In this document: one piece after another, positions 7,914 to 17,596 of the stretch | Layout of the letters: each line of letters opens with the position of its first letter | Position numbering within the stretch: the stretch's first letter is position 1 | Source: Variovorax sp. | Lineage (GTDB): Bacteria; Pseudomonadota; Gammaproteobacteria; Burkholderiales; Burkholderiaceae_C | Length of the DNA: 64,000 nucleotides | NCBI GenBank assembly: GCA_004210915.1 | Contig: SEGS01000006.1 | Coordinates: 1 to 64,000 of the forward strand | Reading direction: 5' to 3' | The notes under the pieces: generated by a model | What the model saw: only the letters and a program-made list of their open reading frames with translations | Told to the model about the DNA's origin: nothing | Databases searched by the model: none | Position numbers and translations under genes: made by a program

Positions 7914-10646
7914 TCAGTCGAAGGCGTAGGTGAAGTCGGCGTCCTTGACATCGAGCGCCACGCGCTTGATCTCGCCGCCCGATGCGAGCCGCTGCAGGTA
8001 CTCGACCGAGATGGTCGGCAGCACGGTGTTCGTGAGGATCGCGTCGATCACGCGGCCGCCCGATTCCGGGTCCTGGCAGCGCGCCACCACCTGGTCGACC
8101 ACCGCGTCGCTGTACTCGAACGGGATGCCGTGGTTGGCCTCGACACGCTTCTTGATGCGGCCGAGTTGCAGCCGCACGATCTTCTTCATCATGTCCGGCG
8201 ACAGCGGGTAGTAGGGGATGGTCACGATGCGGCCGAGCAGCGCCGGCGGGAACACCTTCATGAGCGGCGCCTTGAGCGCGTCGGCCAGCGCCGTCGGCTC
8301 GGGCAGCAGCTCGGGGTCGCGGCACATGCTCATGACGAGCTCGCTGCCGGCGTTGGTGGTCAGCAGGATGATCGTGTTCTTGAAATCGATCATGCGACCT
8401 TCGCCGTCTTCCATCCAGCCCTTGTCGAAGACCTGAAAAAAGATCTCGTGCACGTCGGAGTGCGCCTTCTCGACTTCGTCGAGCAGCACCACGCTGTAGG
8501 GCCGGCGGCGCACGGCTTCGGTCAGGATGCCGCCTTCGCCGTAGCCCACGTAGCCGGGCGGTGCGCCCTTGAGCGTGGAAACGGTGTGCGCCTCCTGGAA
8601 CTCGCTCATGTTGATGGTGATGATGTTCTGCTCGCCGCCGTACAACGCCTCGGCGAGTGCGAGCGCGGTCTCGGTCTTGCCGACGCCTGAGGTGCCGCAC
8701 AGCATGAAGACGCCGATCGGTTTTTGCGGGTTGTCGAGCCGCGCACGGGACGTTTGAATGCGCCGCGCGATCATCTCCAGCCCGTGCTTCTGGCCGATGA
8801 CGCGCTGGTTCAGCGTGTCGGCCAGCTTGAGCACGGCCTCGACTTCGTTCTTCACCATGCGGCCGACCGGGATGCCGGTCCAGTCCGCGACGACCGAGGC
8901 CACGGCCTGCTCGTCGACCGACGGCAGGATCAGCGGCGACTCGCCCTGCACCGCGTGGATCTTCGCCTGCAGGGTGTGCAGTTCGGCCAGCAGCGCTTCG
9001 CGGTCGTGCGCGGGCGCGCCGGGTGCAGCCGTGGGCGCATCCGCGGCCGGTGCCGCGTCGGCGGCAGCCGGTGACGCTGGCGCATCCACCGGCTTGTTGC
9101 CCGCGCGCAGCTTGCTGCGCAACTCAAGCAGCCGGTCGACCAGGACCTTCTCTTCCTGCCAGCGTGCGTTCAGCCCCTCCAGCTGGGCCTTTGATTCGAC
9201 CAGCAGCGCTTCGACCTGCGCCGAGCGCTTGGTCACGTCGATGCCGATGGTGGCCTCGCGGCCGATGATCTCCTGCTCGACGGTCAGCCCTTCGATGCGA
9301 CGCAGGCAGTCTTCCACTTCAGGCGGCGTTGCATGCTGCGACACCGCCACGCGCGCGCAGGCGGTGTCGAGCAGGCTCACGGCCTTGTCGGGCAACTGGC
9401 GCGCCGGGATGTAGCGGTGGCTGAGCTTGACCGCGGCCTCGATCGCCTCGTCGAGCAGCTGCACGCGATGGTGCTTCTCCAGCACGCTGGCGACGCCGCG
9501 CAGCATGAGGATCGCCTTGGTCTCGTCGGGCTCGGGCACCTGCACGACCTGGAAGCGCCGCGTGAGCGCCGGGTCCTTCTCGATGTACTTCTTGTACTCG
9601 GCCCAGGTGGTGGCACCGATGGTGCGCAGGTTGCCGCGCGCGAGCGCCGGCTTGAGCAGGTTCGCCGCATCGCCGGTGCCGGCCGCGCCGCCCGCACCGA
9701 CCAGCGTGTGGATCTCGTCGATGAACAGGATGATCGGCGTCGGCGAGCTTTGCACCTCGTCGATCACCTGGCGCAAGCGCTGCTCGAACTCGCCCTTCAT
9801 GCTGGCGCCGGCCTGCAGCAGGCCGATGTCGAGCGTGAGCAGCTTCACATCTTTCAACTGCGGCGGCACGTCGCCGCGCGCGAGGCGTTGGGCAAAGCCC
9901 TCGACCACCGCGGTCTTGCCCACGCCCGCCTCACCCGTCAGGAGCGGGTTGTTCTGGCGGCGTCGCATCAGGATGTCCACGATCTGGCGGATTTCCTCGT
10001 CCCGCCCGGTCACCGGATCCATCTCCCCCTTCTTCGCTTTCTCCGTGAGATCGACAGCAAATTTCTTCAGGGCGTCGCCCTTGCCCATGGCGGCCGGCGC
10101 CATGGCACCGCTCTCCTCGCCAGGCGCACCGGAACCCATGCCGGTGCCGTCCTGCGCGCGCATCTGGGACTCGGGCGACGGGTCGCAAATCTTCGCGAAG
10201 TTCTCGGCCAGGTCCTCGACCTTGACCTTCTCGAACTGTTTCGACAGCCCGTACAGCCGGTTGCGCAGGCTCGTGCTCTTGAGCATGCCGATCAAGAGGT
10301 AGCCGGTGCGCACCTGCGCCTCGCCGAACTTCAGGGTCGCGTAGCTCCAGGCCCGCTCGATCGCATCGGGGATCTGCTCCGAGATGTCGCTGATGGACGT
10401 GGCGCCGCGCGGCAGCCGGTCGAGCGCGGCCGTCATGTCCTTGGCCAGCACCGAGATGTCGAGGCCGTAGTGCTGGATCACGCGGTGCAGGTCGGAGTCC
10501 TGCGCCTGCAACAGCTGCGCGAACAGGTGCTCGAGTTCCACATACGGATTGCCACGCATCTTGCAGAACACGGTGGCGCTGTCCATCGACTTGTAGCCCA
10601 GGGCGTTGAGCTTGCCGAACAAGGCGCCACGACTGATTTCACTCAT
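7914..10646 (-). CDS. tssH: TssH/ClpV AAA+ ATPase that recycles the T6SS sheath
   Basis: This 910-residue protein has a ClpV-type N-domain (residues ~1-160) and two AAA+ modules. Walker A motifs are GEAGVGKT near residue 238 and GTSGVGKT near 652. Walker B is IILFIDEIHTLVG in the first module and VVLLDEVEKAH in the second. ClpV disassembles the contracted TssB/TssC sheath in the cytoplasm. The inter-module linker contains an unusual Pro/Ala-rich insert of about 35 residues (near residue 520-555). The ATG at 10646 has GGAGAA at good spacing. It sits between tssG and vgrG. Confidence 0.97.
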   Translation of the reverse strand: MSEISRGALFGKLNALGYKSMDSATVFCKMRGNPYVELEHLFAQLLQAQDSDLHRVIQHYGLDISVLAKDMTAALDRLPRGATSISDISEQIPDAIERAWSYATLKFGEAQVRTGYLLIGMLKSTSLRNRLYGLSKQFEKVKVEDLAENFAKICDPSPESQMRAQDGTGMGSGAPGEESGAMAPAAMGKGDALKKFAVDLTEKAKKGEMDPVTGRDEEIRQIVDILMRRRQNNPLLTGEAGVGKTAVVEGFAQRLARGDVPPQLKDVKLLTLDIGLLQAGASMKGEFEQRLRQVIDEVQSSPTPIILFIDEIHTLVGAGGAAGTGDAANLLKPALARGNLRTIGATTWAEYKKYIEKDPALTRRFQVVQVPEPDETKAILMLRGVASVLEKHHRVQLLDEAIEAAVKLSHRYIPARQLPDKAVSLLDTACARVAVSQHATPPEVEDCLRRIEGLTVEQEIIGREATIGIDVTKRSAQVEALLVESKAQLEGLNARWQEEKVLVDRLLELRSKLRAGNKPVDAPASPAAADAAPAADAPTAAPGAPAHDREALLAELHTLQAKIHAVQGESPLILPSVDEQAVASVVADWTGIPVGRMVKNEVEAVLKLADTLNQRVIGQKHGLEMIARRIQTSRARLDNPQKPIGVFMLCGTSGVGKTETALALAEALYGGEQNIITINMSEFQEAHTVSTLKGAPPGYVGYGEGGILTEAVRRRPYSVVLLDEVEKAHSDVHEIFFQVFDKGWMEDGEGRMIDFKNTIILLTTNAGSELVMSMCRDPELLPEPTALADALKAPLMKVFPPALLGRIVTIPYYPLSPDMMKKIVRLQLGRIKKRVEANHGIPFEYSDAVVDQVVARCQDPESGGRVIDAILTNTVLPTISVEYLQRLASGGEIKRVALDVKDADFTYAFD

Positions 10647-10695
10647 GAAGTTCTCCGTATGGGTTCAAGACGATGGGACTCGTGCAAATTCAAAG

Positions 10696-11742
10696 TCAGT
10701 GGCTGGCGATGCGCACATCGGCCGCGTCCTGCGTACGCCCATGCTGGCCGAGCCACGACACCCAGCCGAGGCGCGGCGCATTGCCCCGCTGCTGGCCGAG
10801 GCGCGTGGGCGGCACCTGCTGTTTGGTGAGGATCAGTTCGGCGTCCCATTCGAGTTCGTCGCCCAGCAGTTGCTGCATCCAGCGCTGCAACACCGGCCGC
10901 GCGGTGCCGGTCGGCAGGAAGACCTTGTATTGGTCGAGCGACAGCGGGCCCAGGTGCAGACGCACGCGGTGCTGCCGATCCCACGCGCGCTGGCCGAGCA
11001 TCGCGCCCAGACCCATCGAGCGCGACACGTCGCCGCGGCCCAGCCGCGTGAGCTCGGCGGTCGGCAATGCCATCCAGTGGCCGACCCACCGCTCGAGCCG
11101 AACCGGCACACCGAAGTAGCTGCACAGCACCGACGCCACGCCCTCCGCGTTGTGCACGCGCCGCGCCAGCCAGCCGGCGAAATGCAGTCGCGCATCGTCA
11201 TGGATCTCGTCGCGGTCGTGGCGCGTGGCGGTGCCGGTGCCGACCAGCGCGCCGACCTGCAGCCGGAAGGCATCTTCGCCCGGCCGGTCGAGTGCCACGG
11301 CCGGGCGTGAAGCTGCCCAGGCGCGGTACAGGTGCAGCGAGAAGCGATGCAGGAAGGCGTCGAGAAAGGCCACCCACGTCGGATCGCCGTGGTTGATGAA
11401 GCGCTCGCGGATGAAATCGGAGAGGTGCACGGGCAGCGGCCCGTTCGGCCCGATGTAGCCGAAGAAGTGCTGGCGCAGGCGCGGCGGCGACACCTCGGTG
11501 GCCGCGTCGAAACGGCTGAAAGTAGCCGGCGCAAAAGACAAGGAGGGCTCCTGCCCCACACGCACCGGCTCGGCACTCGGCAGCAGCGCGCGGCCCCAGC
11601 GCGGGCTGGTCCGTGCCTCTGCTTCGAGGCGGCGCATCAGCGCGTAGTAGTCGTAGGCCCACGGCTGATGCGCGATCGCATGCAGGTGCGCGCCCACGCG
11701 GCCGGCCGGCGAGTGGCCCGCGTCGCGGCCCGCACCAGGCAT
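10696..11742 (-). CDS. tssG: TssG baseplate protein
   Basis: The 348-residue protein carries family hallmarks: HQPWAYDYYALMRRLEAEA near the N-terminus, FFGYIGPNGPLPVHLSDF, and the LGRGDVSRSMGLGAMLG stretch. TssG forms the baseplate wedge with TssE, TssF and TssK. The open frame extends far upstream across tssF and that part is a shadow. ATG 11742 is used. An in-frame GTG at 11757 would overlap the tssF stop (GTGA) and is a serious alternative given how often genes in this run overlap. Confidence 0.93.
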   Translation of the reverse strand: MPGAGRDAGHSPAGRVGAHLHAIAHQPWAYDYYALMRRLEAEARTSPRWGRALLPSAEPVRVGQEPSLSFAPATFSRFDAATEVSPPRLRQHFFGYIGPNGPLPVHLSDFIRERFINHGDPTWVAFLDAFLHRFSLHLYRAWAASRPAVALDRPGEDAFRLQVGALVGTGTATRHDRDEIHDDARLHFAGWLARRVHNAEGVASVLCSYFGVPVRLERWVGHWMALPTAELTRLGRGDVSRSMGLGAMLGQRAWDRQHRVRLHLGPLSLDQYKVFLPTGTARPVLQRWMQQLLGDELEWDAELILTKQQVPPTRLGQQRGNAPRLGWVSWLGQHGRTQDAADVRIASH

Positions 11743-11753
11743 CGAATCACCGC

Positions 11754-13646
11754 TCACATCACCGGTCGTGTCCCGCACATCGGCCTCCAGCGCATGGTTT
11801 CGCCCTTGCCGGCGACGGTGAGCACGGTTTCTACGAAGTGGTTGACCTCGACGTGCCGCGTGAAGAACTGCGCGAGCACCGCGCCGAACAGGAACGCGCT
11901 GTGCCCATGGAAGGCGCCGCGGTCGACCTCGACCGTCACTTCGAGCCCGCGGCCGAAGGCGATCGGCCCGGCCATCGGCAGCCGGCGCGCGACCGGCTTC
12001 GACGACACCGACAGGAGACCGCGCACCTGCACCTGGCGCGCCTCGTCGGCATGCACCGCGTAGAGCATCAGCATTTCGCGCACTGCGGCGGCATTCTTCT
12101 GTGCATCGGTACCGCTGAGCGACAGGTAGTTGAGCGCGAGGTGGTCGAGCACCCGCCAGCCGAGCCCTTGCTGGACCACCGGCGAGACCGGCCGCGACGG
12201 GCCGCGCACCAGCCGCACGCGCCGGACCGGAAAGGAGTCGATGCAATCGAAGTCGTTGTCGCGGCCCAGCGGCATCAAGAGCGGCAGGTCGCGGTTGGTG
12301 ACCAGCGCGGTCACGGCCAGCTGGCGCAGGGTCTTGGCGTACGGTGCCTGCTGCGGGTCGACCACCTGCATGTAGAGCTCGGAGCCTATATGGCTGCTGC
12401 GATGGCCTTCGGTGCGTTGCTTCGCAGACTGCGTGCGCGGCTCGCGCGTGGTCGTGTAATACGCGGGGTGGCTGTGGCGGCTGCCGTGGAAGGCCGCGTA
12501 GAAAGGGTGGAAGACTTGTTCCCCGCCGCCATCGGCCCCGCCCGGCGCGCCGTGGCCGACCGCCTCGGCCACCGAATGCACCTCGAAATCCTGCGGCCGC
12601 GTGCGGTCGGGGATCAGGTGGAATTCGCTCACGCCTTCGTTCACCGCCACACGGTCGAGCCGCTTGGTGAACAGGTTGATGGCCGGCACGCAGTGGAGCA
12701 GCAGGTTGTCGGCACTCACGAGCTTTTCGAGCGCCGCATCGCCCCGCGAGAACAGCACGACGATCTCGACGTCCGCGCCTGGCACCCGGCGCAATGCCGC
12801 GCCCAGCCCCTGGATGCGCGCGAACTGGAAGCGCTGCGGGAAGGCGAAGTACTCCTGCACCAGCCGGAAACCGGAGAAGCCGGTGGTGGTCACGGGCAGC
12901 AGCGACTCGTCCTCGTCGAAACCCATGGGCTGCACCGCGCTGGCGGGCAGCGTCTGCACGCCTCCTGCTGCACCGCCCGTGGCGTTGAGCGGCTGCACCA
13001 TCACGCCGATCGGCTTGCCCAGAAAGCATTCGTGCAACTGCCAGGCCACGTCGTCGGCGCCGCCGAAATGCAGCACCAGTTCATCCAGCGCGATCTTGTC
13101 GAAGCCGAGTCCGGCCGTGGCGCGCAGCTGCATGCGCACGCCACCGCGAATGTCGCGTGCTTGCGGATGCCGGTTGAGCGGCAGATCGGGTGCATAGGTG
13201 AAGTACTGCGCTTTCGTCAGCTCGATGGGCCACACGCGCAGCGCGCGCCCGGTGCGGAATTCGCAGTGCGTGTTCTGGCCGGTCGCCTGGCGCGCGCGCA
13301 GGCCGGCGCCGCGCGCGAGCGTCGGCCCGCTCGCGAGGCCGCCATCGTCGAGCTCGGGTGTGCATGCCACCACCGCCATCGCCGGCGTCGGCGCCATGTA
13401 GTGCGGGTAGACGATGTCGAGCAGATGCCCGGTGAACCGGGGAAATTCAGCGTCCAGTTTCAGGCCGACGCGTGCCGACAAAAACGCCGTGGCTTCGATC
13501 AGGCGTTCGACGTAAGGGTCGGCGACCTCCTGCCCCTCGATGCCGAGCCGGTGCGCGATCTTCGGAAAGGCCCGCGCGAACTCGCCCGAACTTTCCCTGA
13601 AGTAGCGCAGTTCCTGCTCGTACAGGTTGAGGAGGCGTGGATCCAT
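11754..13646 (-). CDS. tssF: TssF baseplate protein
   Basis: This 630-residue protein matches the full TssF family (VasA/ImpG). It starts MDPRLLNLYEQELRYFRES, with GEFARAFPKIAHRLGI and FPRFTGHLLDIVYPHYMAP, all conserved N-terminal blocks. The C-terminal VEVDRGAFHGHSAFLFGAVL and FFTRHVEVNHF complete the family. It assembles with TssG in the cytoplasmic baseplate around the VgrG hub. The gene begins 15 bases after the tssE stop and its end abuts tssG. Confidence 0.96.
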   Translation of the reverse strand: MDPRLLNLYEQELRYFRESSGEFARAFPKIAHRLGIEGQEVADPYVERLIEATAFLSARVGLKLDAEFPRFTGHLLDIVYPHYMAPTPAMAVVACTPELDDGGLASGPTLARGAGLRARQATGQNTHCEFRTGRALRVWPIELTKAQYFTYAPDLPLNRHPQARDIRGGVRMQLRATAGLGFDKIALDELVLHFGGADDVAWQLHECFLGKPIGVMVQPLNATGGAAGGVQTLPASAVQPMGFDEDESLLPVTTTGFSGFRLVQEYFAFPQRFQFARIQGLGAALRRVPGADVEIVVLFSRGDAALEKLVSADNLLLHCVPAINLFTKRLDRVAVNEGVSEFHLIPDRTRPQDFEVHSVAEAVGHGAPGGADGGGEQVFHPFYAAFHGSRHSHPAYYTTTREPRTQSAKQRTEGHRSSHIGSELYMQVVDPQQAPYAKTLRQLAVTALVTNRDLPLLMPLGRDNDFDCIDSFPVRRVRLVRGPSRPVSPVVQQGLGWRVLDHLALNYLSLSGTDAQKNAAAVREMLMLYAVHADEARQVQVRGLLSVSSKPVARRLPMAGPIAFGRGLEVTVEVDRGAFHGHSAFLFGAVLAQFFTRHVEVNHFVETVLTVAGKGETMRWRPMCGTRPVM

Positions 13647-13661
13647 GTCGGAGCTGGCGAC

Positions 13662-14183
13662 CTAGCGCGACGCCGGATGCGCCATGTCCTCGAGTTCGAC
13701 GCGCCCTTCTTCCAGATCGATGCGGCTGCGCATCAGGAACTCGAGCGGCACGGGCTGCGCCCAGAGCATGCCGCGGATCTGCAGGCCGATGCGGTTGTGA
13801 GAATCGAGAGCCGGGCCGTCCATGACAAGTTCCACTTCGAGGGTGCGGGGCAGGATGCGTGGCTCGAACTGCTGGATCGCGTTCTTCAAAGCCTGTTCCA
13901 TGCTGACACGCTCGACGCTCGAGGTGAACTGGCCGGACAGCATAGGCAATCCGTAGTTGATGACCGAGCGCGCCGCGTTCGGATACCGCTTGTCGTCGAA
14001 GCCCAGGCCGAAACCCGTGGCGTTGAAGAGCCAGCTCAGGTCGCGCAGCACCGCTTGCCGCAGGGCCTGCTTGGTGAGCGTGCGCTTCTCGTCGCCCTCC
14101 CGCTTCTCGCCCGGCGCGTGGTCGACCAGCCGGTCGAGCAGCGACGGCTGCAGCCGCTCCTGCGCGGCGGCGGGCTCAGCCAC
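13662..14183 (-). CDS. tssE: TssE, gp25-like baseplate protein
   Basis: The 173-residue product has the gp25-like fold signature: a Leu-rich start (PSLLDRLVD), DLSWLFNATG, and YPNAARSVINYGLPMLSG followed by MEQALKNAIQQFEPRIL. TssE is a baseplate wedge component that initiates sheath polymerisation. A GTG at 14183 is chosen because it overlaps the tagJ stop by 8 bases and gives the usual family length. The longer ATG-initiated frame to 14267 would add residues lacking family similarity. Confidence 0.9.
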   Translation of the reverse strand: MAEPAAAQERLQPSLLDRLVDHAPGEKREGDEKRTLTKQALRQAVLRDLSWLFNATGFGLGFDDKRYPNAARSVINYGLPMLSGQFTSSVERVSMEQALKNAIQQFEPRILPRTLEVELVMDGPALDSHNRIGLQIRGMLWAQPVPLEFLMRSRIDLEEGRVELEDMAHPASR

Positions 14184-15006
14184 CGGCGGCCTCCGGTTCG
14201 GCCGGTGCCGCAGCGCCGGGGGTGAAGAGGATCTCGCGGATCTCCATGAACGGGTGGTCGCCCGCATCGCTGCCCAGCACCCGCTGGCCGGCGCCGACCC
14301 ACACCTCGGGCTGCAGCTCGCGCCATTCGGTTTTGCGCGCGAGCTGCAGCGCGCCGTCGGTACTTTTCTCGGAGCCCTCGTAGCGCACCGGGATCAGCGC
14401 AAGCGACTCGCCGCCGTTCTCGAACTGCAGGTGCGCGGGCAGCCACACGCAGTCGCGCAGGTCTTCGGGCGGATCGATCTTGATGTGCGCGAGACGCGCG
14501 AAAGGAATCCAGTAGTACTTGCCGTTGACGAAGGCTTCGAGCACCGGGCCCAGCCGCATGTCGGCGTCGGCCAGCCATTCGAAGGGCGCGCCGTCAATGG
14601 TGCCGGCGCTGGCGGGCGCGGCGTCGAAGGCGCGCTGCCGCAGGTCTTCGGCCACGGCGTCGTCACCGCGGCCACGGCGCAGCAGCGATTCAATGAGCAA
14701 GGCCAGCCACTCGTCGGGCTGGCCGAAGACCATCGGCGTGCGCCGACCCGCGAACACCTCGGCCCGCACGCCCTCGCAACGGATGGCTTCGCCATAGACC
14801 TGCTTCATGGGCACCGCGAGCGCGTCGAGTTCGGACGCGACCGAGAGCTGGTTCAGCGCGCGCTCCCATTGCCCCAGCACGCACAGCAACTGCGCGAGGA
14901 ACACGCGGTGCTTGCTGTCGCCGGGCCTGGCGCGCACGTCGTCGGTCAGCGCCTTCAGCGCACCCGCCGGGTCGGCGGCCTTGAGCAGTTCAGCGGCGGA
15001 CATCAC
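14176..15006 (-). CDS. tagJ: TagJ/ImpE (SciE-type) T6SS accessory protein
   Basis: This 276-residue soluble protein fits the ImpE/TagJ family. It has N-terminal TPR-like helices (LKALTDDVRARPGDSKHR, LLCVLGQWERALNQL), a middle with GKYYWIPFARLAHIKIDPPE, and a C-terminal WRELQPEVWVGAGQRVL. In other bacteria TagJ binds sheath components and modulates ClpV action. The ATG at 15006 overlaps the hcp stop (ATGA) and the end overlaps tssE by 8 bases, so it is translationally embedded in the operon. Confidence 0.9.
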   Translation of the reverse strand: MMSAAELLKAADPAGALKALTDDVRARPGDSKHRVFLAQLLCVLGQWERALNQLSVASELDALAVPMKQVYGEAIRCEGVRAEVFAGRRTPMVFGQPDEWLALLIESLLRRGRGDDAVAEDLRQRAFDAAPASAGTIDGAPFEWLADADMRLGPVLEAFVNGKYYWIPFARLAHIKIDPPEDLRDCVWLPAHLQFENGGESLALIPVRYEGSEKSTDGALQLARKTEWRELQPEVWVGAGQRVLGSDAGDHPFMEIREILFTPGAAAPAEPEAAGG

Positions 15007-15572
15007 GACTGCCCCTGCGCGGACAGTTCGCAGGTGTTCTTCGGGCCCGGCGTGCCGTCGGGCCGCTGCGTCGAGGCCTCGATCTTCATCGAGCGGTACC
15101 CGAAGCGGATGACTTCGCAGGGCGAGCCGAGTGCGCCGCCCGTGAGCAGCGCGATCTCGGCGACCCTGGCTTCGTCGAAGACGAATTCGACCATCGGGTC
15201 GGCGTCCTGGATGTTGTCGCCGCCCGCGCGGTAGATGGACAGCACGAGCTTCAGCGAGGGCGACTGGCCGCGCAGCAGGCTCGCGATCGAAGGCGTCGCG
15301 GAGTCGGTGCGGCGCACCACATACAGATGCGACAGTGCCAGCATCTGCGTGCCGCCGCCCGGCGCGGCGCGGTAACCGGCGTGCACGTCGTACCCCAGGA
15401 TGTCCAGGCGGTGCTTGCCGTCGCTGTAGGTCCGCATCGATTCGCCCTGGACGGGCGAGCGGTTGTTTTCGATCGACAGCGCCATGTCGTTCGTGCCCGC
15501 GGCCGCGAGCGCGAGGTCGAGCATGCGCATTGCTTCATCGGTGTCGAGTCTTCCGTCGGCAGTCATGGACAT
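15003..15572 (-). CDS. hcp: Divergent Hcp-family tube protein (TssD-like)
   Basis: The 189-residue protein aligns by eye to Hcp over its last ~115 residues. The shared blocks are HLYVVRRTDSATPSIASLL, LVLSIYRAGGDN, a beta strand MVEFVFDEARVAEI, then CEVIRFGYRSMKIEAS. The N-terminal ~50 residues replace the usual Hcp opening strand and look helical. Hcp forms the inner tube of the T6SS, but divergence and extra length suggest a specialised or cargo-bearing variant; a standard hcp may lie beyond the window. ATG 15572 has GGAGAA upstream. It follows the caspase-like gene by 38 bases. Confidence 0.72.
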   Translation of the reverse strand: MSMTADGRLDTDEAMRMLDLALAAAGTNDMALSIENNRSPVQGESMRTYSDGKHRLDILGYDVHAGYRAAPGGGTQMLALSHLYVVRRTDSATPSIASLLRGQSPSLKLVLSIYRAGGDNIQDADPMVEFVFDEARVAEIALLTGGALGSPCEVIRFGYRSMKIEASTQRPDGTPGPKNTCELSAQGQS

Positions 15573-15610
15573 GGCAGGTTCTCCGGTGTGCAGTTTGTTG
15601 AGTGAGAGAT

Positions 15611-17596
15611 TCAGTCCCAGCGCGCGATTGCGGCAAAGACCGCGCGCGGCGCTTCGGGCGCAGGCTGGCCACGCACGCGCAGCTCGCCCGCGGGGTCGGC
15701 GGCGCCGATGCCGAACAGGCGCGGTGCGCTTTGCGCGGCGGCCGGGCTGGCGATCACGAGCAGGCGGCCCGCGCTGTTGGCGGCGGCCCAGGGCAAGGCA
15801 AAGCGTTTGGATGCGGGCTGTTCGCGCGTGCCGCGCTCGAAGCGATTCGATTCGCCGTTCTCCTGCGGGAACACGGGCACGAACGCGCCCTGCGCATCGA
15901 CGCCGACGACCACCAGGTCGAGCGAGTGGCCGGAGGCATTGCGCACGCGCAGCGCGAGGCGTTCGTTGGCGGCCAGCGGCGGCGCACGCTCGCCGGCGGG
16001 CAGCGCGCCGCTGCGGACCAGGCGCTGGCCGTCCCACACCTCGAGCACCGCTTCGAAACCCTCGACCTGGCCGGCCTCGGCCAGGGATTGCAGGCGCAGC
16101 AACCATTTCAGTTGCGCGAGCGATTGGAGGCGCTCGCGCAGCGCCGGCGTGCCGCTGAGCAGCGCGCCGCGCGCGCCAGGTCCGAACCAGCCCGCGAGCG
16201 TGGGCGAGAGGATGTCCAGCCGCGCCTGGCCCGCGCCTGCGTCGGTCCAACGCACATCGGCGGTGTCGTCGGTGGCGCGCACGCGGCGGATCGCAGCCGG
16301 GTAGCCGAGCGCCAGGCCGTCGGGCAGTTCGCGATCGCTCGCGACGCGCAATGCCGCAGCGGCGGGCTCGGTTGCCGGCGTCAGGCTCCACTGCACCGCG
16401 TTGGGCGAGGCCGCGAGCGCTGCTGGCACCTCGAGCCGTGCGCTGCTCAACGCGACCTGAGTGATGCGCACCGGCGCGCTGCGCACCGTGCCATCGGCCT
16501 GCGTCGCGAGCACCCGCACATCCTGCTGCGGCTCGAGCCCGTCGAGCTGGCCGATTTCGAGCGCGAGGCTGTTGCCCGCGCGCTGCGCCCGCCAGACGGG
16601 CCGCGTCGACACCGGTGCGGCCGTGTTGCTGAACAACGCCGTGTCGAGGTTGCCCTCGGCCACGGGCGACGGGAGCTCGCGCTCGGGGAAGCGCGATTCC
16701 AGTTCCTCGATGACCGGCGGGTAGAGCGCCAGCACGCCGTTGAAGAGATCGCGCCAGGTCGCGGGCTTGCGTTGCAGCGCCTCGCTGACCGCCCATGTGA
16801 GCAAGCCCTGCGCGCGCGCCGCGCGGTCCTTGCGGGGCAGGCGCAGTTCGGGCGTGACCTGGTGGCTTTCGGATGCGAAAAAGGCGACGTAGCGCGCGCG
16901 CGGCACGGCGGCGGCACCGGGCGCCGTCTGCGCGGTCGCGGCCGGGGCTGCCGCCGTCGATGCGCTGCGCGCCAGCTGCTCGGCGCGCACGCCGCGAAAG
17001 CGCACTTCGTCGTCGGCCGGTTGCGGGGCGTCGGCGCCCACGCGCGCGCTGCGCGTCATCGACGCCGCCGAGCAGGTGTCGTACACCGCCCAGACGAACA
17101 CGTTGCGCGCGAGGAAGGCGCCGATCCAAGCATCGAAATCGACGTCGCGCACGCCGCCGGGCAAGGGCGCACCGCTGCCGATGGCGCCGCGCACATCGCG
17201 CGCCAGAAAATTTTCGGCCAGGCCGTCGGGCTCCTGGTAGCGCTTGTTGGCATCACGCAGCCGCGTGCCGTGGCCCGAGAAATACAGCAGCACGAAGTCG
17301 CCGCTTTTCGATTGCGCCAACAGGCGCGCCAGCGCGTCCTGGATGGCCTGCGCCTCGGGCAAGGCCGCGCCGCTCACGCCATCGGCCAGCGTCGTGATGT
17401 CGCTTGCTGCAAAGCCGTGCTTCTGCAGCGCCTGGCGCATCAGGAGCACGTCGTTGCGCGGCGCCTGCAGCCACATCGACGGTGGCTGGTACGCCAGCTC
17501 GGACACACCGACCAGCAGTGCGCGCTGCGCGGCCGCAACCCCACCGGCCGCCAGCAGCAGGCCGGTGAAGAGGACGACGCGCAGCGCGGCGATCAC
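15611..17596 (-). CDS. Caspase-fold (C14-like) protease with signal peptide, inside the T6SS operon
   Basis: The 661-residue protein begins with a hydrophobic signal segment ending AAAQ, then a caspase-like domain (residues ~25-230) starting RALLVGVSELAYQ. The catalytic pair is visible: His109 in YFSGHGT and Cys175 in YDTCSAAS. The middle is beta-rich. The C-terminal ~130 residues look like a DUF4384-type domain (LALRVRNASGHSLDLVVVG, VFPQENGES). It is predicted to be periplasmic. The GTG at 17596 overlaps the preceding stop (GTGA). Substrate unknown. Neighbours (membrane protein, sigma-like protein, MltA) suggest a proteolytic or regulatory step tied to T6SS rather than a housekeeping job. 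Confidence 0.82.
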   Translation of the reverse strand: MIAALRVVLFTGLLLAAGGVAAAQRALLVGVSELAYQPPSMWLQAPRNDVLLMRQALQKHGFAASDITTLADGVSGAALPEAQAIQDALARLLAQSKSGDFVLLYFSGHGTRLRDANKRYQEPDGLAENFLARDVRGAIGSGAPLPGGVRDVDFDAWIGAFLARNVFVWAVYDTCSAASMTRSARVGADAPQPADDEVRFRGVRAEQLARSASTAAAPAATAQTAPGAAAVPRARYVAFFASESHQVTPELRLPRKDRAARAQGLLTWAVSEALQRKPATWRDLFNGVLALYPPVIEELESRFPERELPSPVAEGNLDTALFSNTAAPVSTRPVWRAQRAGNSLALEIGQLDGLEPQQDVRVLATQADGTVRSAPVRITQVALSSARLEVPAALAASPNAVQWSLTPATEPAAAALRVASDRELPDGLALGYPAAIRRVRATDDTADVRWTDAGAGQARLDILSPTLAGWFGPGARGALLSGTPALRERLQSLAQLKWLLRLQSLAEAGQVEGFEAVLEVWDGQRLVRSGALPAGERAPPLAANERLALRVRNASGHSLDLVVVGVDAQGAFVPVFPQENGESNRFERGTREQPASKRFALPWAAANSAGRLLVIASPAAAQSAPRLFGIGAADPAGELRVRGQPAPEAPRAVFAAIARWD

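Noticed and set aside
11613-14225. 870-residue plus-strand open frame
   Set aside because: Antisense shadow of tssG, tssF and tssE, whose family motifs are unmistakable on the other strand.
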